A DNA stretch of 64,000 nt, taken from NCBI GenBank assembly GCA_003132165.1, contig PKWW01000066.1, positions 1 through 64,000 on the forward strand, given 5' to 3'. Every line of letters begins with the position of its first letter. The first letter of the stretch is position 1. Positions 27,563 through 35,509 of the stretch are shown one piece after another. Under the pieces are notes generated by a model. That model searched no databases. It was not told the origin of the DNA and saw only the letters and a list, made by a program, of their open reading frames with translations. Origin of the DNA: Acidimicrobiaceae bacterium (GTDB lineage Bacteria; Actinomycetota; Acidimicrobiia; Acidimicrobiales; RAAP-2). A program made the position numbers and the translations under genes.

Positions 27563-27939
27563 GCAGCGCAGATCCCGTTGAGTTCGAGCACGTGGCGAAG
27601 ATCGCTGTAGGAGAAACGTTCACCGATGTCGTGCGCCCAGGTCTCGAGCTCGGGTGTATCGATCTCGACCGTGGCGCCGCAGCTGCGACACGCCAGGTGA
27701 TGGTGGTGGACGTCGACCACGCACCGGCGGTAGAGGGTCTCGCCCCGGTCGGTCATCACCACATCGACATCACCGCTCTCGACGAGGCGTTTCAGTTGGG
27801 TGTAGACGGTGGCGAGGGCGATTTGGCCCCCGCCCTTCACAATCAGACCGTGCAGGTCCTGAGCGCCGACGAACCCTTGTACGCGGCTCAGCACACCGAT
27901 GACTTCGCGCCGCTGGGCGGTGTTTCTGGTCGACGTCAT
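27547..27939 (-). CDS. zur: Fur-family zinc uptake regulator (Zur-like)
   Basis: A 130-residue Fur-family repressor. The winged helix (ALATVYTQLKRLVESG, about 41-56) is followed by the metal sites: the HHHH run at 78-81, and two CXXC pairs, Cys84/Cys87 and Cys124/Cys127, for structural zinc. Zur is preferred over Fur because znuACB begins divergently 60 bp away. A possible -10 TAGGCT lies 7 nt before the ATG, so this mRNA too may be leaderless; its -35 is weak. Confidence 0.87.
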   Translation of the reverse strand: MTSTRNTAQRREVIGVLSRVQGFVGAQDLHGLIVKGGGQIALATVYTQLKRLVESGDVDVVMTDRGETLYRRCVVDVHHHHLACRSCGATVEIDTPELETWAHDIGERFSYSDLRHVLELNGICAACRSN

Positions 27940-27963
27940 GCTCTCGAGCCTACCGGCTCGCGC

Positions 27964-28010
27964 TTGCTTATTGGAATGATTCTGAGTAACGTAGTTGGAA
28001 TGGTTCTGAG
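27964..28010 (+). promoter_or_regulatory. znu promoter with tandem candidate Zur operators, leaderless start
   Basis: A -35 TTGCTT (27964-27969) and -10 TAACGT (27987-27992) are 17 bp apart, placing the transcript start at or next to the znuA ATG (28000). The spacer holds operator 1, TTGGAATGATTCTGAG (27971-27986), whose centre GAATGATTC is palindromic. A near copy with one mismatch, TTGGAATGGTTCTGAG, lies at 27995-28010 and covers the start codon. Position and palindrome suit Zur. Expression of zur would also be affected. Confidence 0.6.
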
Positions 28011-28878
28011 AAAGGTTCTACTCGCAGCGACGCTCATGCTGGCGTCATTGAGCGTCGCCGGCTGCACGAGCGCGACGCAGACGCCGCTTATCGTCTCGGG
28101 TGTCTCCCAGTGGGGGGCGCTCGCCAGCGCACTCGTGGGCTCGGACGCCAAGGTGGTCTCGTTGCTCTCGGACCCGAACGCCGACCCCCACGAACACGAG
28201 GCGACGGTGTCAGACGCGGTAAACGTGACCAAGGCCTCGGTCGTGCTCGTGAACGGCGCCGGTTATGACACTTGGCTGAGCCAACTGATTAGCGCACGGT
28301 CATCGCACGTATCGGTTATCAACGTTGCCAAATTGATGGGTGTCGTCGTCGGGAAGAACCCTCACCTCTTCTACAACCCAACTGCCGCTGTGCGCTTCGT
28401 CGAGGCGCTCACCACCCTGTTGGAACACCGCAGCGGTTTCTCTGACATAAAGCAACGCTCGGCGACACTGCTCGCCCAGTTGAACGCAATTCAGCGTCAA
28501 GTGGCGCTCGTGAAGAAATCGTGTGCCAAGGTGTCGGTCGCCGCTACCGAGGACGTCACCACGTACCTTCTGGTCGACATGGGCCTCAAGATCGTGACGC
28601 CCGAGGCGCTTCGCCTCGCGGTTGGCAATGGCGTCGATCCCACAGTGCAGAATCTGGCCCTGGCGCTTGGGCAGCTTCAGCATCACCCGGCGTTCCTCGT
28701 GGACAACATCCAGACAGCGACGCCGCTGACTGACGAACTCGTGAGCCAGGCGAATTCGTCGCACGTGCCGGTCATCAAGGTTACCGAGACCATGACCGGC
28801 ACCAGTTACGTTAAATGGCTGGGCGGCGTGGTGAAGAAGATCGATGCCGACCTCACGACGAAGGGATGTCTGAAGTGA
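28000..28878 (+). CDS. znuA: Zinc ABC transporter substrate-binding lipoprotein
   Basis: A 292-residue cluster A-I/TroA-type binding protein. The signal peptide MVLRKVLLAATLMLASLSVAGC gives a lipobox ending at Cys22. Metal-ligand candidates are the His pair in DPHEHE and the His of NPHLFYNP. It captures Zn2+ outside the membrane for ZnuBC. The ATG at 28000 coincides with the predicted transcript start; an ATG 8 codons earlier lies inside the promoter spacer and would spoil the signal peptide. The stop overlaps znuC (GTGA). Confidence 0.88.
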   Translation: MVLRKVLLAATLMLASLSVAGCTSATQTPLIVSGVSQWGALASALVGSDAKVVSLLSDPNADPHEHEATVSDAVNVTKASVVLVNGAGYDTWLSQLISARSSHVSVINVAKLMGVVVGKNPHLFYNPTAAVRFVEALTTLLEHRSGFSDIKQRSATLLAQLNAIQRQVALVKKSCAKVSVAATEDVTTYLLVDMGLKIVTPEALRLAVGNGVDPTVQNLALALGQLQHHPAFLVDNIQTATPLTDELVSQANSSHVPVIKVTETMTGTSYVKWLGGVVKKIDADLTTKGCLK

Positions 28879-29726
28879 AATCGCTACAGATGACCGGCGG
28901 CGCCGTGTCGCTCGGAGGGCACACGATCTGGCGAGACGCCACGTTCACCATCGAGCCCGGCTCCATCACCGCGGTGCTCGGTCCCAACGGCGCTGGCAAG
29001 TCAACGCTGTTGAAGATGATCCTGGGTCTCGTGCCGCTCAGCGAAGGATCGCTCGAGGTGCTCGGCGAGTCACCGCACCGGGGTAACCGACGCGTTGGCT
29101 ATATGGCCCAGACGCGCGAGGCTGATTCGGTGTCGACCATGACCGGCCGGGATTACGTCGGCCTCGGTTTCGACGGTCCTCGTTTCGGATGGGGCCGCGA
29201 CAAGTCCAAGCGTGACGTCGTACGCCAGGCGCTCAATCTCACCGGCACGACGACGTTCGCTGATCGACCGCTCCACAGTCTCTCGGGAGGCCAGCGCCAG
29301 CGCATCGCACTGGCGCACACGACGGTCTTTCGCCCTGAGTTGCTATTGCTCGACGAGCCGCTCGCCGCACTCGACCTCGCCGCCCAGTCCGAGATCGTCG
29401 ATCTCATCAATCTGATTCGCGACACGACCGGTGCCGCAGTGATCGTCGTCGCGCACGACCTCAATCCGCTCTCTCCCATCGTTGACCAGGTCTTGTGGAT
29501 AGCTCGGCACCAGGTTCGCAGCGGCAGCGTCGAGCAGGTCGTGAACGAGAAAGCCCTCAGCGATCTCTATGGACATCCCATCGAGATCGTCGTGACGCCG
29601 CGGGGCCGAAGGGTGATCGTCGGCCTCGAGGAGGAATTCGCCCATCCGCATCCGCACGGCCACGACCACTCCCACGAAGAGGGACACGAGCACTTCGCCG
29701 AGGTGTACGAGGAGGAGACGAGGTGA
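28875..29726 (+). CDS. znuC: Zinc ABC transporter ATP-binding protein with His-rich tail
   Basis: A 283-residue ABC ATPase. Walker A GPNGAGKST begins at residue 36, the signature is LSGGQRQR, Walker B is LLLLDEP and the H-loop is VVAHD. The C-terminus has an unusual metal-binding run HPHPHGHDHSHEEGHEH, which strengthens the zinc assignment. The GTG start overlaps the znuA stop and has AAGGGA upstream; an ATG three codons earlier is possible. The stop overlaps znuB in the same GTGA fashion. Confidence 0.9.
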   Translation: MKSLQMTGGAVSLGGHTIWRDATFTIEPGSITAVLGPNGAGKSTLLKMILGLVPLSEGSLEVLGESPHRGNRRVGYMAQTREADSVSTMTGRDYVGLGFDGPRFGWGRDKSKRDVVRQALNLTGTTTFADRPLHSLSGGQRQRIALAHTTVFRPELLLLDEPLAALDLAAQSEIVDLINLIRDTTGAAVIVVAHDLNPLSPIVDQVLWIARHQVRSGSVEQVVNEKALSDLYGHPIEIVVTPRGRRVIVGLEEEFAHPHPHGHDHSHEEGHEHFAEVYEEETR

Positions 29727-30553
29727 GCCTCAGCGAGCTGCTGAGCACGTCGTTCGTGCAGCACGCGTTCTACGCGGTCAGCGCCGTAGCGCTCGCCGCG
29801 GGGGCGGTTGGCTACTTCGTCGTGCTTCGCCGACAGGCCTTCGCCGCCCACGCCATTGGTCACGTCGGCTTCGCCGGTGCCGCTGGTGCGGTGCTGCTCG
29901 GCCTTTCGCCAATCATTGGACTGCTCGTGTTCTGTCTCGGCGCAGGTCTGTTGATCGGCTTCGGGGGAGCGACGCTCGATGACCGCGACGCGGTGGTCGG
30001 TGTGACGCTTACGGCGGCGCTCGGATTGGGCGTGCTGTTCATCTCGCTCTACAGCGGCTACGCGAACGCAACGTATTCAATCCTCTTTGGCCAGATTCTC
30101 GGAGTCACGTGGGCCGACGTCGGGCTCGTAACCGCGCTCTCAGCCGCAGTCCTGCTCGTGATCTCGTGGACCTACCGGCCGTTGCTCTACGTGTCGGTGG
30201 ACGCGCAGTCCGCAGCGTCACGGGGACTGTCGACGCGTTGGATGTCGCTGCTCTTCATGTCGCTCCTCGCGGTGACCACCGTCGTCGCGATCCAGATCGT
30301 CGGCGTGCTGCTCGTTTTCTCACTTTTGGTGGCGCCCGCCGCCGCCGCCGAAGTGCTCACGAGCAGGCCCCTGCGCGCGATGTTCCTCGCGATGGGAATC
30401 GCACTCGCGAGCGCCTGGATCGGTCTCTTTCTCGGTGTGTGGTTGGGCGGTCCGGTGAGTTTCTGGATCACCGCGCTGGCATCGCTGGCGTATCTGAGCG
30501 CGCGTCTGGGCGACAACACGCGCACGAGGCGCGTGCGACGGGTGGTTGCGTAA
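29723..30553 (+). CDS. znuB: Zinc ABC transporter permease
   Basis: A 276-residue ABC-3 family permease with about 8 helices. Characteristic parts are VVLRRQAFAAHAIGHVGFAGAAGAVLLG, split across helices 2-3, and the conserved VVAIQIVGVLLVFSLLVAPAA late in the protein. It forms the channel for Zn2+ with znuA and znuC. The start is a GTG overlapping the znuC stop. The C-terminus is short and Arg-rich. tilS begins 9 nt downstream. Confidence 0.9.
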   Translation: MSLSELLSTSFVQHAFYAVSAVALAAGAVGYFVVLRRQAFAAHAIGHVGFAGAAGAVLLGLSPIIGLLVFCLGAGLLIGFGGATLDDRDAVVGVTLTAALGLGVLFISLYSGYANATYSILFGQILGVTWADVGLVTALSAAVLLVISWTYRPLLYVSVDAQSAASRGLSTRWMSLLFMSLLAVTTVVAIQIVGVLLVFSLLVAPAAAAEVLTSRPLRAMFLAMGIALASAWIGLFLGVWLGGPVSFWITALASLAYLSARLGDNTRTRRVRRVVA

Positions 30554-30562
30554 CCTACACAC

Positions 30563-31453
30563 GTGAACCAAGGTCAGTCGCGCTTACTTGATGCGTGTCA
30601 CTTCCCGACGCCCGAGAATGCCGTCGACCTCGCCGTCTCGGGCGGCCCGGATTCGCTCGGTCTGCTCCTCCTCGCCCTTGAGCACGGACTCGTCGTGACC
30701 GTCCATCACGTGGACCACCACGTGCGTCCGACCAGTACCGATGACGCCCGCTACGTGGCCTCGGTGTGCCGCGAACTGGGTGTCCGATTCATCTGTCATG
30801 ACGCAGAGGTGGCGTCCGGTGGGAACTTCGAGGCGAGGGCCCGCGCAGCGCGACGCGAGCTGATGCCCGAGGGCGTGCTTACCGGGCACACGATGGATGA
30901 TCTCGCTGAGACGATTCTCTTGAACATGATGCGCGGTGCCGGACTCGACGGCCTGAGTCCGATGGTCGACGATCCGACCAAGCCTCTTCGCGACGTGCGC
31001 CGCAATGATCTGCATTTCTACGTGAGCGCCTCGCCATTCTTTCCGTTGTACGACGAGACCAACGAGAGCCCACACTTCCGGCGCAACCGGGTCCGTCACG
31101 AACTGATACCGGTGCTGTGCGATATCGCGCAGCGCGACGTCGTCCCGCTGCTCGCGCGCCAGGCTGCCCTCGTACACGAAGAGCGCCGATGGCTCGACGA
31201 ACTGAGCGGTCGTGACCTCGATCTCGGGCTCGAGGAGGCCGATTGTCGCGACCTCGCGCGCTGGCCGGCCGCTCGTCTGCGGCGCTGGTTGAGGGCGCAT
31301 CTGCGTCACGCCGACGAGGGTGACGGCACCCATCCACCATCCGCTGACGAGGTCGAGCGCGCGATGGCGGTGGTGCTCGGTGACGTGGTCGCCACCGAGT
31401 TGAGCGGCGGTAAGCGGTTGTCGCGGCGGGCGCAACGACTGACGCTCGAGTAG
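30563..31453 (+). CDS. tilS: tRNA(Ile)-lysidine synthase
   Basis: A 296-residue N-type ATP pyrophosphatase that converts C34 of tRNA-Ile(CAU) to lysidine. The PP-loop is SGGPDS (26-31), and HHVDHHVRP, LTGHTMDDLAETILLNMMRGAGLDGL split in two, and the ESPHFRRNRVRHELIPVL signature are present. It is short because the C-terminal domains of E. coli TilS are missing, as in other actinobacteria. The GTG start stands 9 nt after znuB; hpt follows. Confidence 0.91.
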   Translation: MNQGQSRLLDACHFPTPENAVDLAVSGGPDSLGLLLLALEHGLVVTVHHVDHHVRPTSTDDARYVASVCRELGVRFICHDAEVASGGNFEARARAARRELMPEGVLTGHTMDDLAETILLNMMRGAGLDGLSPMVDDPTKPLRDVRRNDLHFYVSASPFFPLYDETNESPHFRRNRVRHELIPVLCDIAQRDVVPLLARQAALVHEERRWLDELSGRDLDLGLEEADCRDLARWPAARLRRWLRAHLRHADEGDGTHPPSADEVERAMAVVLGDVVATELSGGKRLSRRAQRLTLE

Positions 31454-31476
31454 GCGCTCCACTACGCTCAATTGAC

Positions 31477-32046
31477 ATGGGTGATTACAGTGCAGAGGAT
31501 TTCACGGCCACATGGGCGGCGCACGATCTCGGTGAGGTAGTCGTTTCGGCGAAGGAAGTCCACGACCGCGTGCTCGAGCTCGGACGCCAGATCACGCACG
31601 ATTACGCCAATAATCCGCCCCTGCTCGTATGCGTTCTGAAGGGCGCCATCAACTTCATGTCCGATCTCATGCGTTCGATCGAACTGCCCGTCGAGGTCGA
31701 CTTCATGGCCGTATCGTCCTACGGGGCCGCCACGAAGACGAGCGGGGTCGTGAGAATCGTGAAGGACCTTGACGTCGACCTTTTGAACCGCGACGTGCTC
31801 ATCGTCGAAGACGTTGTTGACTCGGGTCTCACCCTCAACTACCTGCGCCAGTATCTCGGCGCGCGAAGCCCTCGGAGCCTGGAAGTCTGCGCGCTGCTCT
31901 TGAAGGAGGGCGAGCAGCGTGTCGAGCAGTCGCTCAAATACGTGGGCTTCGTGATTCCGGCGGATTTCGTCGTGGGCTACGGACTCGACGTGAACGAGCG
32001 CTATCGCAATCTCGACGCGATCTACACGTTCACCGGCGAGGTCTAG
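31477..32046 (+). CDS. hpt: Hypoxanthine phosphoribosyltransferase
   Basis: A 189-residue purine salvage enzyme of the type I PRTase fold. The PRPP loop is VLIVEDVVDSGLTLNYL, the flexible-loop motif is VSSYGAATKTSG, and the C-terminal hood has VGYGLDVNERYRNLDAIY. It makes IMP and GMP from free bases. tilS-hpt is a conserved pair. ftsH normally follows hpt in relatives, but folE starts here 3 nt later. Confidence 0.94.
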   Translation: MGDYSAEDFTATWAAHDLGEVVVSAKEVHDRVLELGRQITHDYANNPPLLVCVLKGAINFMSDLMRSIELPVEVDFMAVSSYGAATKTSGVVRIVKDLDVDLLNRDVLIVEDVVDSGLTLNYLRQYLGARSPRSLEVCALLLKEGEQRVEQSLKYVGFVIPADFVVGYGLDVNERYRNLDAIYTFTGEV

Positions 32047-32049
32047 GAC

Positions 32050-32631
32050 ATGGTCGACCACGCCCGCGTACAGGGATTGATCCGAGAGTTGCTCGAAGCG
32101 ATTGGCGAGGATCCCACGCGCGATGGTCTACTCGACACCCCGCGCCGCGTCGCTGACATGTACGTCGAACTGTTCGAGGGGCTCGAGGCCAATCCCGGCG
32201 AGCACCTTCGCGTGACCTTCGAGTCCGATCACGACGAGATGGTCATGGTGCGCGACATCCCCTTCACGTCGCTCTGCGAGCACCACCTCGTGCCGTTCAT
32301 GGGCCTCGCGCACGTGGCGTACTTGCCCGGACCCGAGGGCCGCATCACGGGGTTGTCGAAGATGGCGCGGCTCGTCGAGGGTTACGCGCGCCGGCTCCAG
32401 GTGCAAGAGCGGATGACGACCGAGATAGTCGAGGCAATGGAGCGTGAGCTGCACCCCAAGGGGACAATCGTCGTACTCGAGGCGGAGCACTTCTGCATGT
32501 CGATGCGCGGTGTGAAGAAGGCCGGCTCGACGACGGTGACCTCAGCGGTACGCGGCGTGTTCCGCGACGATGCCTCGTACCGGGCCGAAGCGCTGCAATA
32601 CATCCACCAACGAAGGTCCACGTGGCGTTGA
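32050..32631 (+). CDS. folE: GTP cyclohydrolase I
   Basis: A 193-residue enzyme for the first step of tetrahydrofolate synthesis, GTP to 7,8-dihydroneopterin triphosphate. Zinc ligands are in FTSLCEHHLVPF and EAEHFCMSMRG. The catalytic segment GRITGLSKMARLVEGYARRL and the C-terminal TSAVRGVF are intact, so this is the zinc-dependent IA type. It heads the folate gene run and overlaps folP by 10 bases. Confidence 0.95.
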   Translation: MVDHARVQGLIRELLEAIGEDPTRDGLLDTPRRVADMYVELFEGLEANPGEHLRVTFESDHDEMVMVRDIPFTSLCEHHLVPFMGLAHVAYLPGPEGRITGLSKMARLVEGYARRLQVQERMTTEIVEAMERELHPKGTIVVLEAEHFCMSMRGVKKAGSTTVTSAVRGVFRDDASYRAEALQYIHQRRSTWR

Positions 32632-33422
32632 GCCCGTCGGTGATGGGCATCGTCAACGTGACGCCCGACTCGTTCTTTCCCGCCTCACGAACTGCGCTCA
32701 CCGACCAGGCGATCCTTCGCGGCCGCGAGCTCTTCTCGCAAGGTTGCGACATTGTCGACGTGGGAGGAGAGTCGACCCGACCCGGGGCCGACCCCGTCGA
32801 CGTCGATGAGGAGTTGGCCCGCGTGATCGGTGTCATCGAGGCGCTCGCGCTCGAGGGTCCGGTGTCGGTGGACACGAAGAAGGAAACGGTGGCGCGCGCG
32901 GCCGTGAAGGCCGGGGCCAGTGTGATTAACGACGTCTCGTGCTCGCTCGTCGAGGTGGCGGGCGAACTCGGTGTCGGCTATGTCGCAATGCACTCCAAGG
33001 GCGACTCCAAGACCATGCAGGTCAATCCGACCTACGACGACGTCGTCGCCGAGGTGGCACAGTTCCTTGAGGAGGTCGCCGAGCGCGCCCTGCGCGCGAA
33101 CGTTCCGGCGCTCTGGCTCGATCCGGGCATCGGTTTCGCTAAGACCGTCGAGCACAATCTCACGCTGCTCGCGAACTGCGACTACTTCGTCGAGCTCGCG
33201 AATCGCTACGGCGCGGGTGTGCTCATCGGCACGAGCCGCAAACGTTTCCTCGAGCACCTCGGTGCTGAGCGCCTTTCCGTGGACCAGCGCCTAGAAGGCT
33301 CCATTGCGACCGAGGCGTGGGCCATGGCCCACGGTGTGAGTATGGTTCGTGTACATGACGCCGTGGCCGCCGTGCAGCTACGTGAGTTGCTCGTTCGTCC
33401 CGTCGGGGAGGTAGTCGCGTGA
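32622..33422 (+). CDS. folP: Dihydropteroate synthase
   Basis: A 266-residue TIM-barrel enzyme joining 6-hydroxymethyl-dihydropterin diphosphate with p-aminobenzoate, the sulfonamide target. Signatures: MGIVNVTPDSFF at the start, DVGGESTRPGA, SVINDVS, WLDPGIGFAKT and GTSRKRF. It starts at a GTG inside the end of folE and overlaps the next gene (GTGA). Confidence 0.95.
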   Translation: MALSPSVMGIVNVTPDSFFPASRTALTDQAILRGRELFSQGCDIVDVGGESTRPGADPVDVDEELARVIGVIEALALEGPVSVDTKKETVARAAVKAGASVINDVSCSLVEVAGELGVGYVAMHSKGDSKTMQVNPTYDDVVAEVAQFLEEVAERALRANVPALWLDPGIGFAKTVEHNLTLLANCDYFVELANRYGAGVLIGTSRKRFLEHLGAERLSVDQRLEGSIATEAWAMAHGVSMVRVHDAVAAVQLRELLVRPVGEVVA

Positions 33423-33919
33423 GGGGCAAGTGGGCAGCCGGCATAGAGCCGCGGAGTTTCACCTGGGTGTACAAGGGGATTCTCGCGGTATCCGAGCGGC
33501 CGGGCGGCTCGACGACCGTCCACCGACGCGTGCGCCGTGACGAGGAGCTCCTGTGGCTGAAGCACCAGGGATTCGGTCGCGTCATTTCTATTCTCCCCGT
33601 GATGCAGAATCTGAGCGCCTACTTCGAGCACGGCCTGACCGCGAGCCACTACGCGCTTCGCGGTGGACCCCAGCAGCGCGAGGTGCTCGAGGCTTGCTAC
33701 AAGGACATCGCTAACTCGATGAACCACAAGACCGTGGTCCTGCTGCACAGCGACGAGGTGTCGGACCGGTTGCTCGGCGTGATCGCGGGCTACCTCGTGT
33801 GGACCAAGAAGGCGCCCACCGTTCCCACGGCGATTGCGCTCGTCGAGCGTCTGTTCAAACGCTCGATCGGACCCGATGGTCGCACGGTGCTGTTCGACCT
33901 TCCCGAGTCCCCGGAGTGA
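33419..33919 (+). CDS. Phosphatase-like protein with Cys-to-Ser active site (pseudophosphatase)
   Basis: A 166-residue protein lying inside the folate operon. Its layout recalls a dual-specificity/tyrosine phosphatase: a strand with FGRVISILPV (52-61), a mid part near YALRGG, then the P-loop-like segment VVLLHSDEVSDRLLGVIAGYLVW split around His110. The HCX5R signature reads HSX5R: His110, Ser111 in place of the catalytic Cys, and Arg117. It is thus predicted to bind but not hydrolyse phosphate. A GTG start overlaps the folP stop, and folB follows 5 nt later. The phosphatase relation is inferred from the motif and its position, not from a search. Confidence 0.62.
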   Translation: MRGKWAAGIEPRSFTWVYKGILAVSERPGGSTTVHRRVRRDEELLWLKHQGFGRVISILPVMQNLSAYFEHGLTASHYALRGGPQQREVLEACYKDIANSMNHKTVVLLHSDEVSDRLLGVIAGYLVWTKKAPTVPTAIALVERLFKRSIGPDGRTVLFDLPESPE

Positions 33920-33924
33920 GCCAC

Positions 33925-34278
33925 GTGATCGAACTGCGTCAACTGCGCTGCAGTGCGATCGTCGGCGTCCTGACCGAGGAGCGTGAGCGTCCCCAGCCGC
34001 TCGAGTTCGACATCGACATCGAACGCCCTTTCGATGAGGCTGCGCTCAACGACGACCTGACCGAGACCACGAACTACGCGGGCGTACTCTCGCTCGCGAC
34101 CAGTGTCGCCGTCGAAGGGGGCTTCGTGCTGCTCGAGTCGTTGGCCTACCGCGTGGCGCGCGAGATCCTCGCGTTCGACGAGGCGATTCAATCAGTCACT
34201 GTGGTCGTTCGAAAACTACGTCCCCCGGTTCCCGAGGACGTTGCGACCGTCGGCGTTCGCTGCACCCTGCAGCGTTAA
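33925..34278 (+). CDS. folB: Dihydroneopterin aldolase
   Basis: A 117-residue FolB: IELRQLRCSAIVGVLTEER at the start, the Tyr of TTNYAGV, LLESLAYRVAREIL with the conserved Glu, and the Lys of VVRKLRPPVP. It turns dihydroneopterin into 6-hydroxymethyl-dihydropterin. The GTG at 33925 has GGAG 8 nt upstream; a GTG three codons earlier overlaps the previous stop and is also possible. folK follows 2 nt later. Confidence 0.92.
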   Translation: MIELRQLRCSAIVGVLTEERERPQPLEFDIDIERPFDEAALNDDLTETTNYAGVLSLATSVAVEGGFVLLESLAYRVAREILAFDEAIQSVTVVVRKLRPPVPEDVATVGVRCTLQR

Positions 34279-34280
34279 AC

Positions 34281-34748
34281 ATGCACCGCGCGTACCTCTC
34301 GCTCGGTTCGAACATCGGCGATCGCGCCGAGCACCTGCGCGAGGGGCTGGCCCTGGTGGTCGACGGCGATGATTTCCGGGTATCGCGGGTCTACGAGACC
34401 GAGCCCGTCGGCGGCGTCGCCCAGGACGAATTCTGGAATCTGATCGTGGAACTCACGACCGAGGCGTCGGCGCGCGAACTCCTGGGCCGCTGCCGACGCG
34501 CTGAGAGTGCGCGGGCGCGTACCCCCGGGGTGCGCTGGGGTCCGAGGACCCTGGACGTCGACGTGTTGCTGGTCGGCGATGAGACGAGCGACGATCCCGA
34601 GATACTCGTGCCGCATCCGAGGATGTACGAGCGGTCTTTCGTGCTGGTCCCCCTGTCGGAATTGGCTCCTGCACTGGTGAATGAGAACTTGCTCAAGAAC
34701 GCCGCAGGCCGGGTCGTCGCACTCGGTACACTCGAATCGTTGCGCTAA
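34281..34748 (+). CDS. folK: 2-amino-4-hydroxy-6-hydroxymethyldihydropteridine pyrophosphokinase
   Basis: A 155-residue HPPK. LSLGSNIGDR at residues 6-15, ETEPVGGVAQDEFWN, and the catalytic signature GPRTLDVDVLLVGD with the two metal-binding Asp residues are all visible, followed by VPHPRMYERSFVLVPLSEL. It pyrophosphorylates the pterin for FolP. This completes folE-folP-folB-folK in one run. Confidence 0.95.
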   Translation: MHRAYLSLGSNIGDRAEHLREGLALVVDGDDFRVSRVYETEPVGGVAQDEFWNLIVELTTEASARELLGRCRRAESARARTPGVRWGPRTLDVDVLLVGDETSDDPEILVPHPRMYERSFVLVPLSELAPALVNENLLKNAAGRVVALGTLESLR

Positions 34749-34791
34749 CACGAACGGCACCCGCGAGGGGCTGGAACGGATAGGAGCATTT

Positions 34792-35508
34792 ATGAACATC
34801 ACCATCGTCGGTACCGGCCGTGCCGGCTCCTCCTTCGACCGTGCCCTGCGTGACGCGGGTCATCACGTGCGCACGGTGCACCATGACGAACTCGAGAAGA
34901 TCGGTGATCCCGACCTCATCCTGCTCTGCGTGCCCGACGACGCCATCGCCGCGATGAGCGCCCGACTCGAGCGCAGCGACTCGAGGGTCGTGGCGCACGT
35001 GGCCGGATCGCGAACGCTCGGCGTGCTCACGCCTCACCCGCGCACGGGGTCACTGCACCCCCTGATGGCGCTGCCCTCGGGCGAGCTGGGCGCGCGGCGC
35101 CTCGTCGGCGCCACCTACTGCGTCACCGGCGATGAGGTGATGGGCGACGTCGCGCGCTCGCTCAAAGGGAGAACGATCACCCTCAGCGACGACCAGCGAA
35201 CGCTGTACCACGCAACCGCGTCGGTCGCCGCGAACCATCTCGTCGCTTTGATGGGACACGTTCGAAACCTCGCCGAGGCGGCGGGGCTCTCACTCGAGGA
35301 CTTCCTGCCCCTCGCTGAGCAGTCGCTGCGCGACGTCATCGAGGTCGGCCCGGACGCCGCGTTGACGGGTCCCGCATCCAGGGGCGACATGGCGACCATT
35401 GACGCGCACCTGGCGGCGATTCCTGAATCCGAGCGCTCGACGTACGTGGCGATGGCCAATGCCGCATTCGAGCTCGCCGAACAACGTCGCTCGCAGACTC
35501 CGGCGTAA
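34792..35508 (+). CDS. Rossmann-fold DUF2520 protein upstream of panC
   Basis: A 238-residue dehydrogenase-like protein. An N-terminal NAD(P)-binding motif (ITIVGTGRAGSSFDRAL, 3-19) is followed by a strand LILLCVPDDAI, the HVAGSRTLGVL segment, GSLHPLMAL, and a C-terminal helical DUF2520 domain. The family commonly sits by panC and resembles ketopantoate reductases, so a role in pantothenate synthesis is plausible but unproven. A TAGGAGCA site precedes the ATG. panC begins one base after its stop. Confidence 0.82.
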   Translation: MNITIVGTGRAGSSFDRALRDAGHHVRTVHHDELEKIGDPDLILLCVPDDAIAAMSARLERSDSRVVAHVAGSRTLGVLTPHPRTGSLHPLMALPSGELGARRLVGATYCVTGDEVMGDVARSLKGRTITLSDDQRTLYHATASVAANHLVALMGHVRNLAEAAGLSLEDFLPLAEQSLRDVIEVGPDAALTGPASRGDMATIDAHLAAIPESERSTYVAMANAAFELAEQRRSQTPA

Positions 35509-35509
35509 A

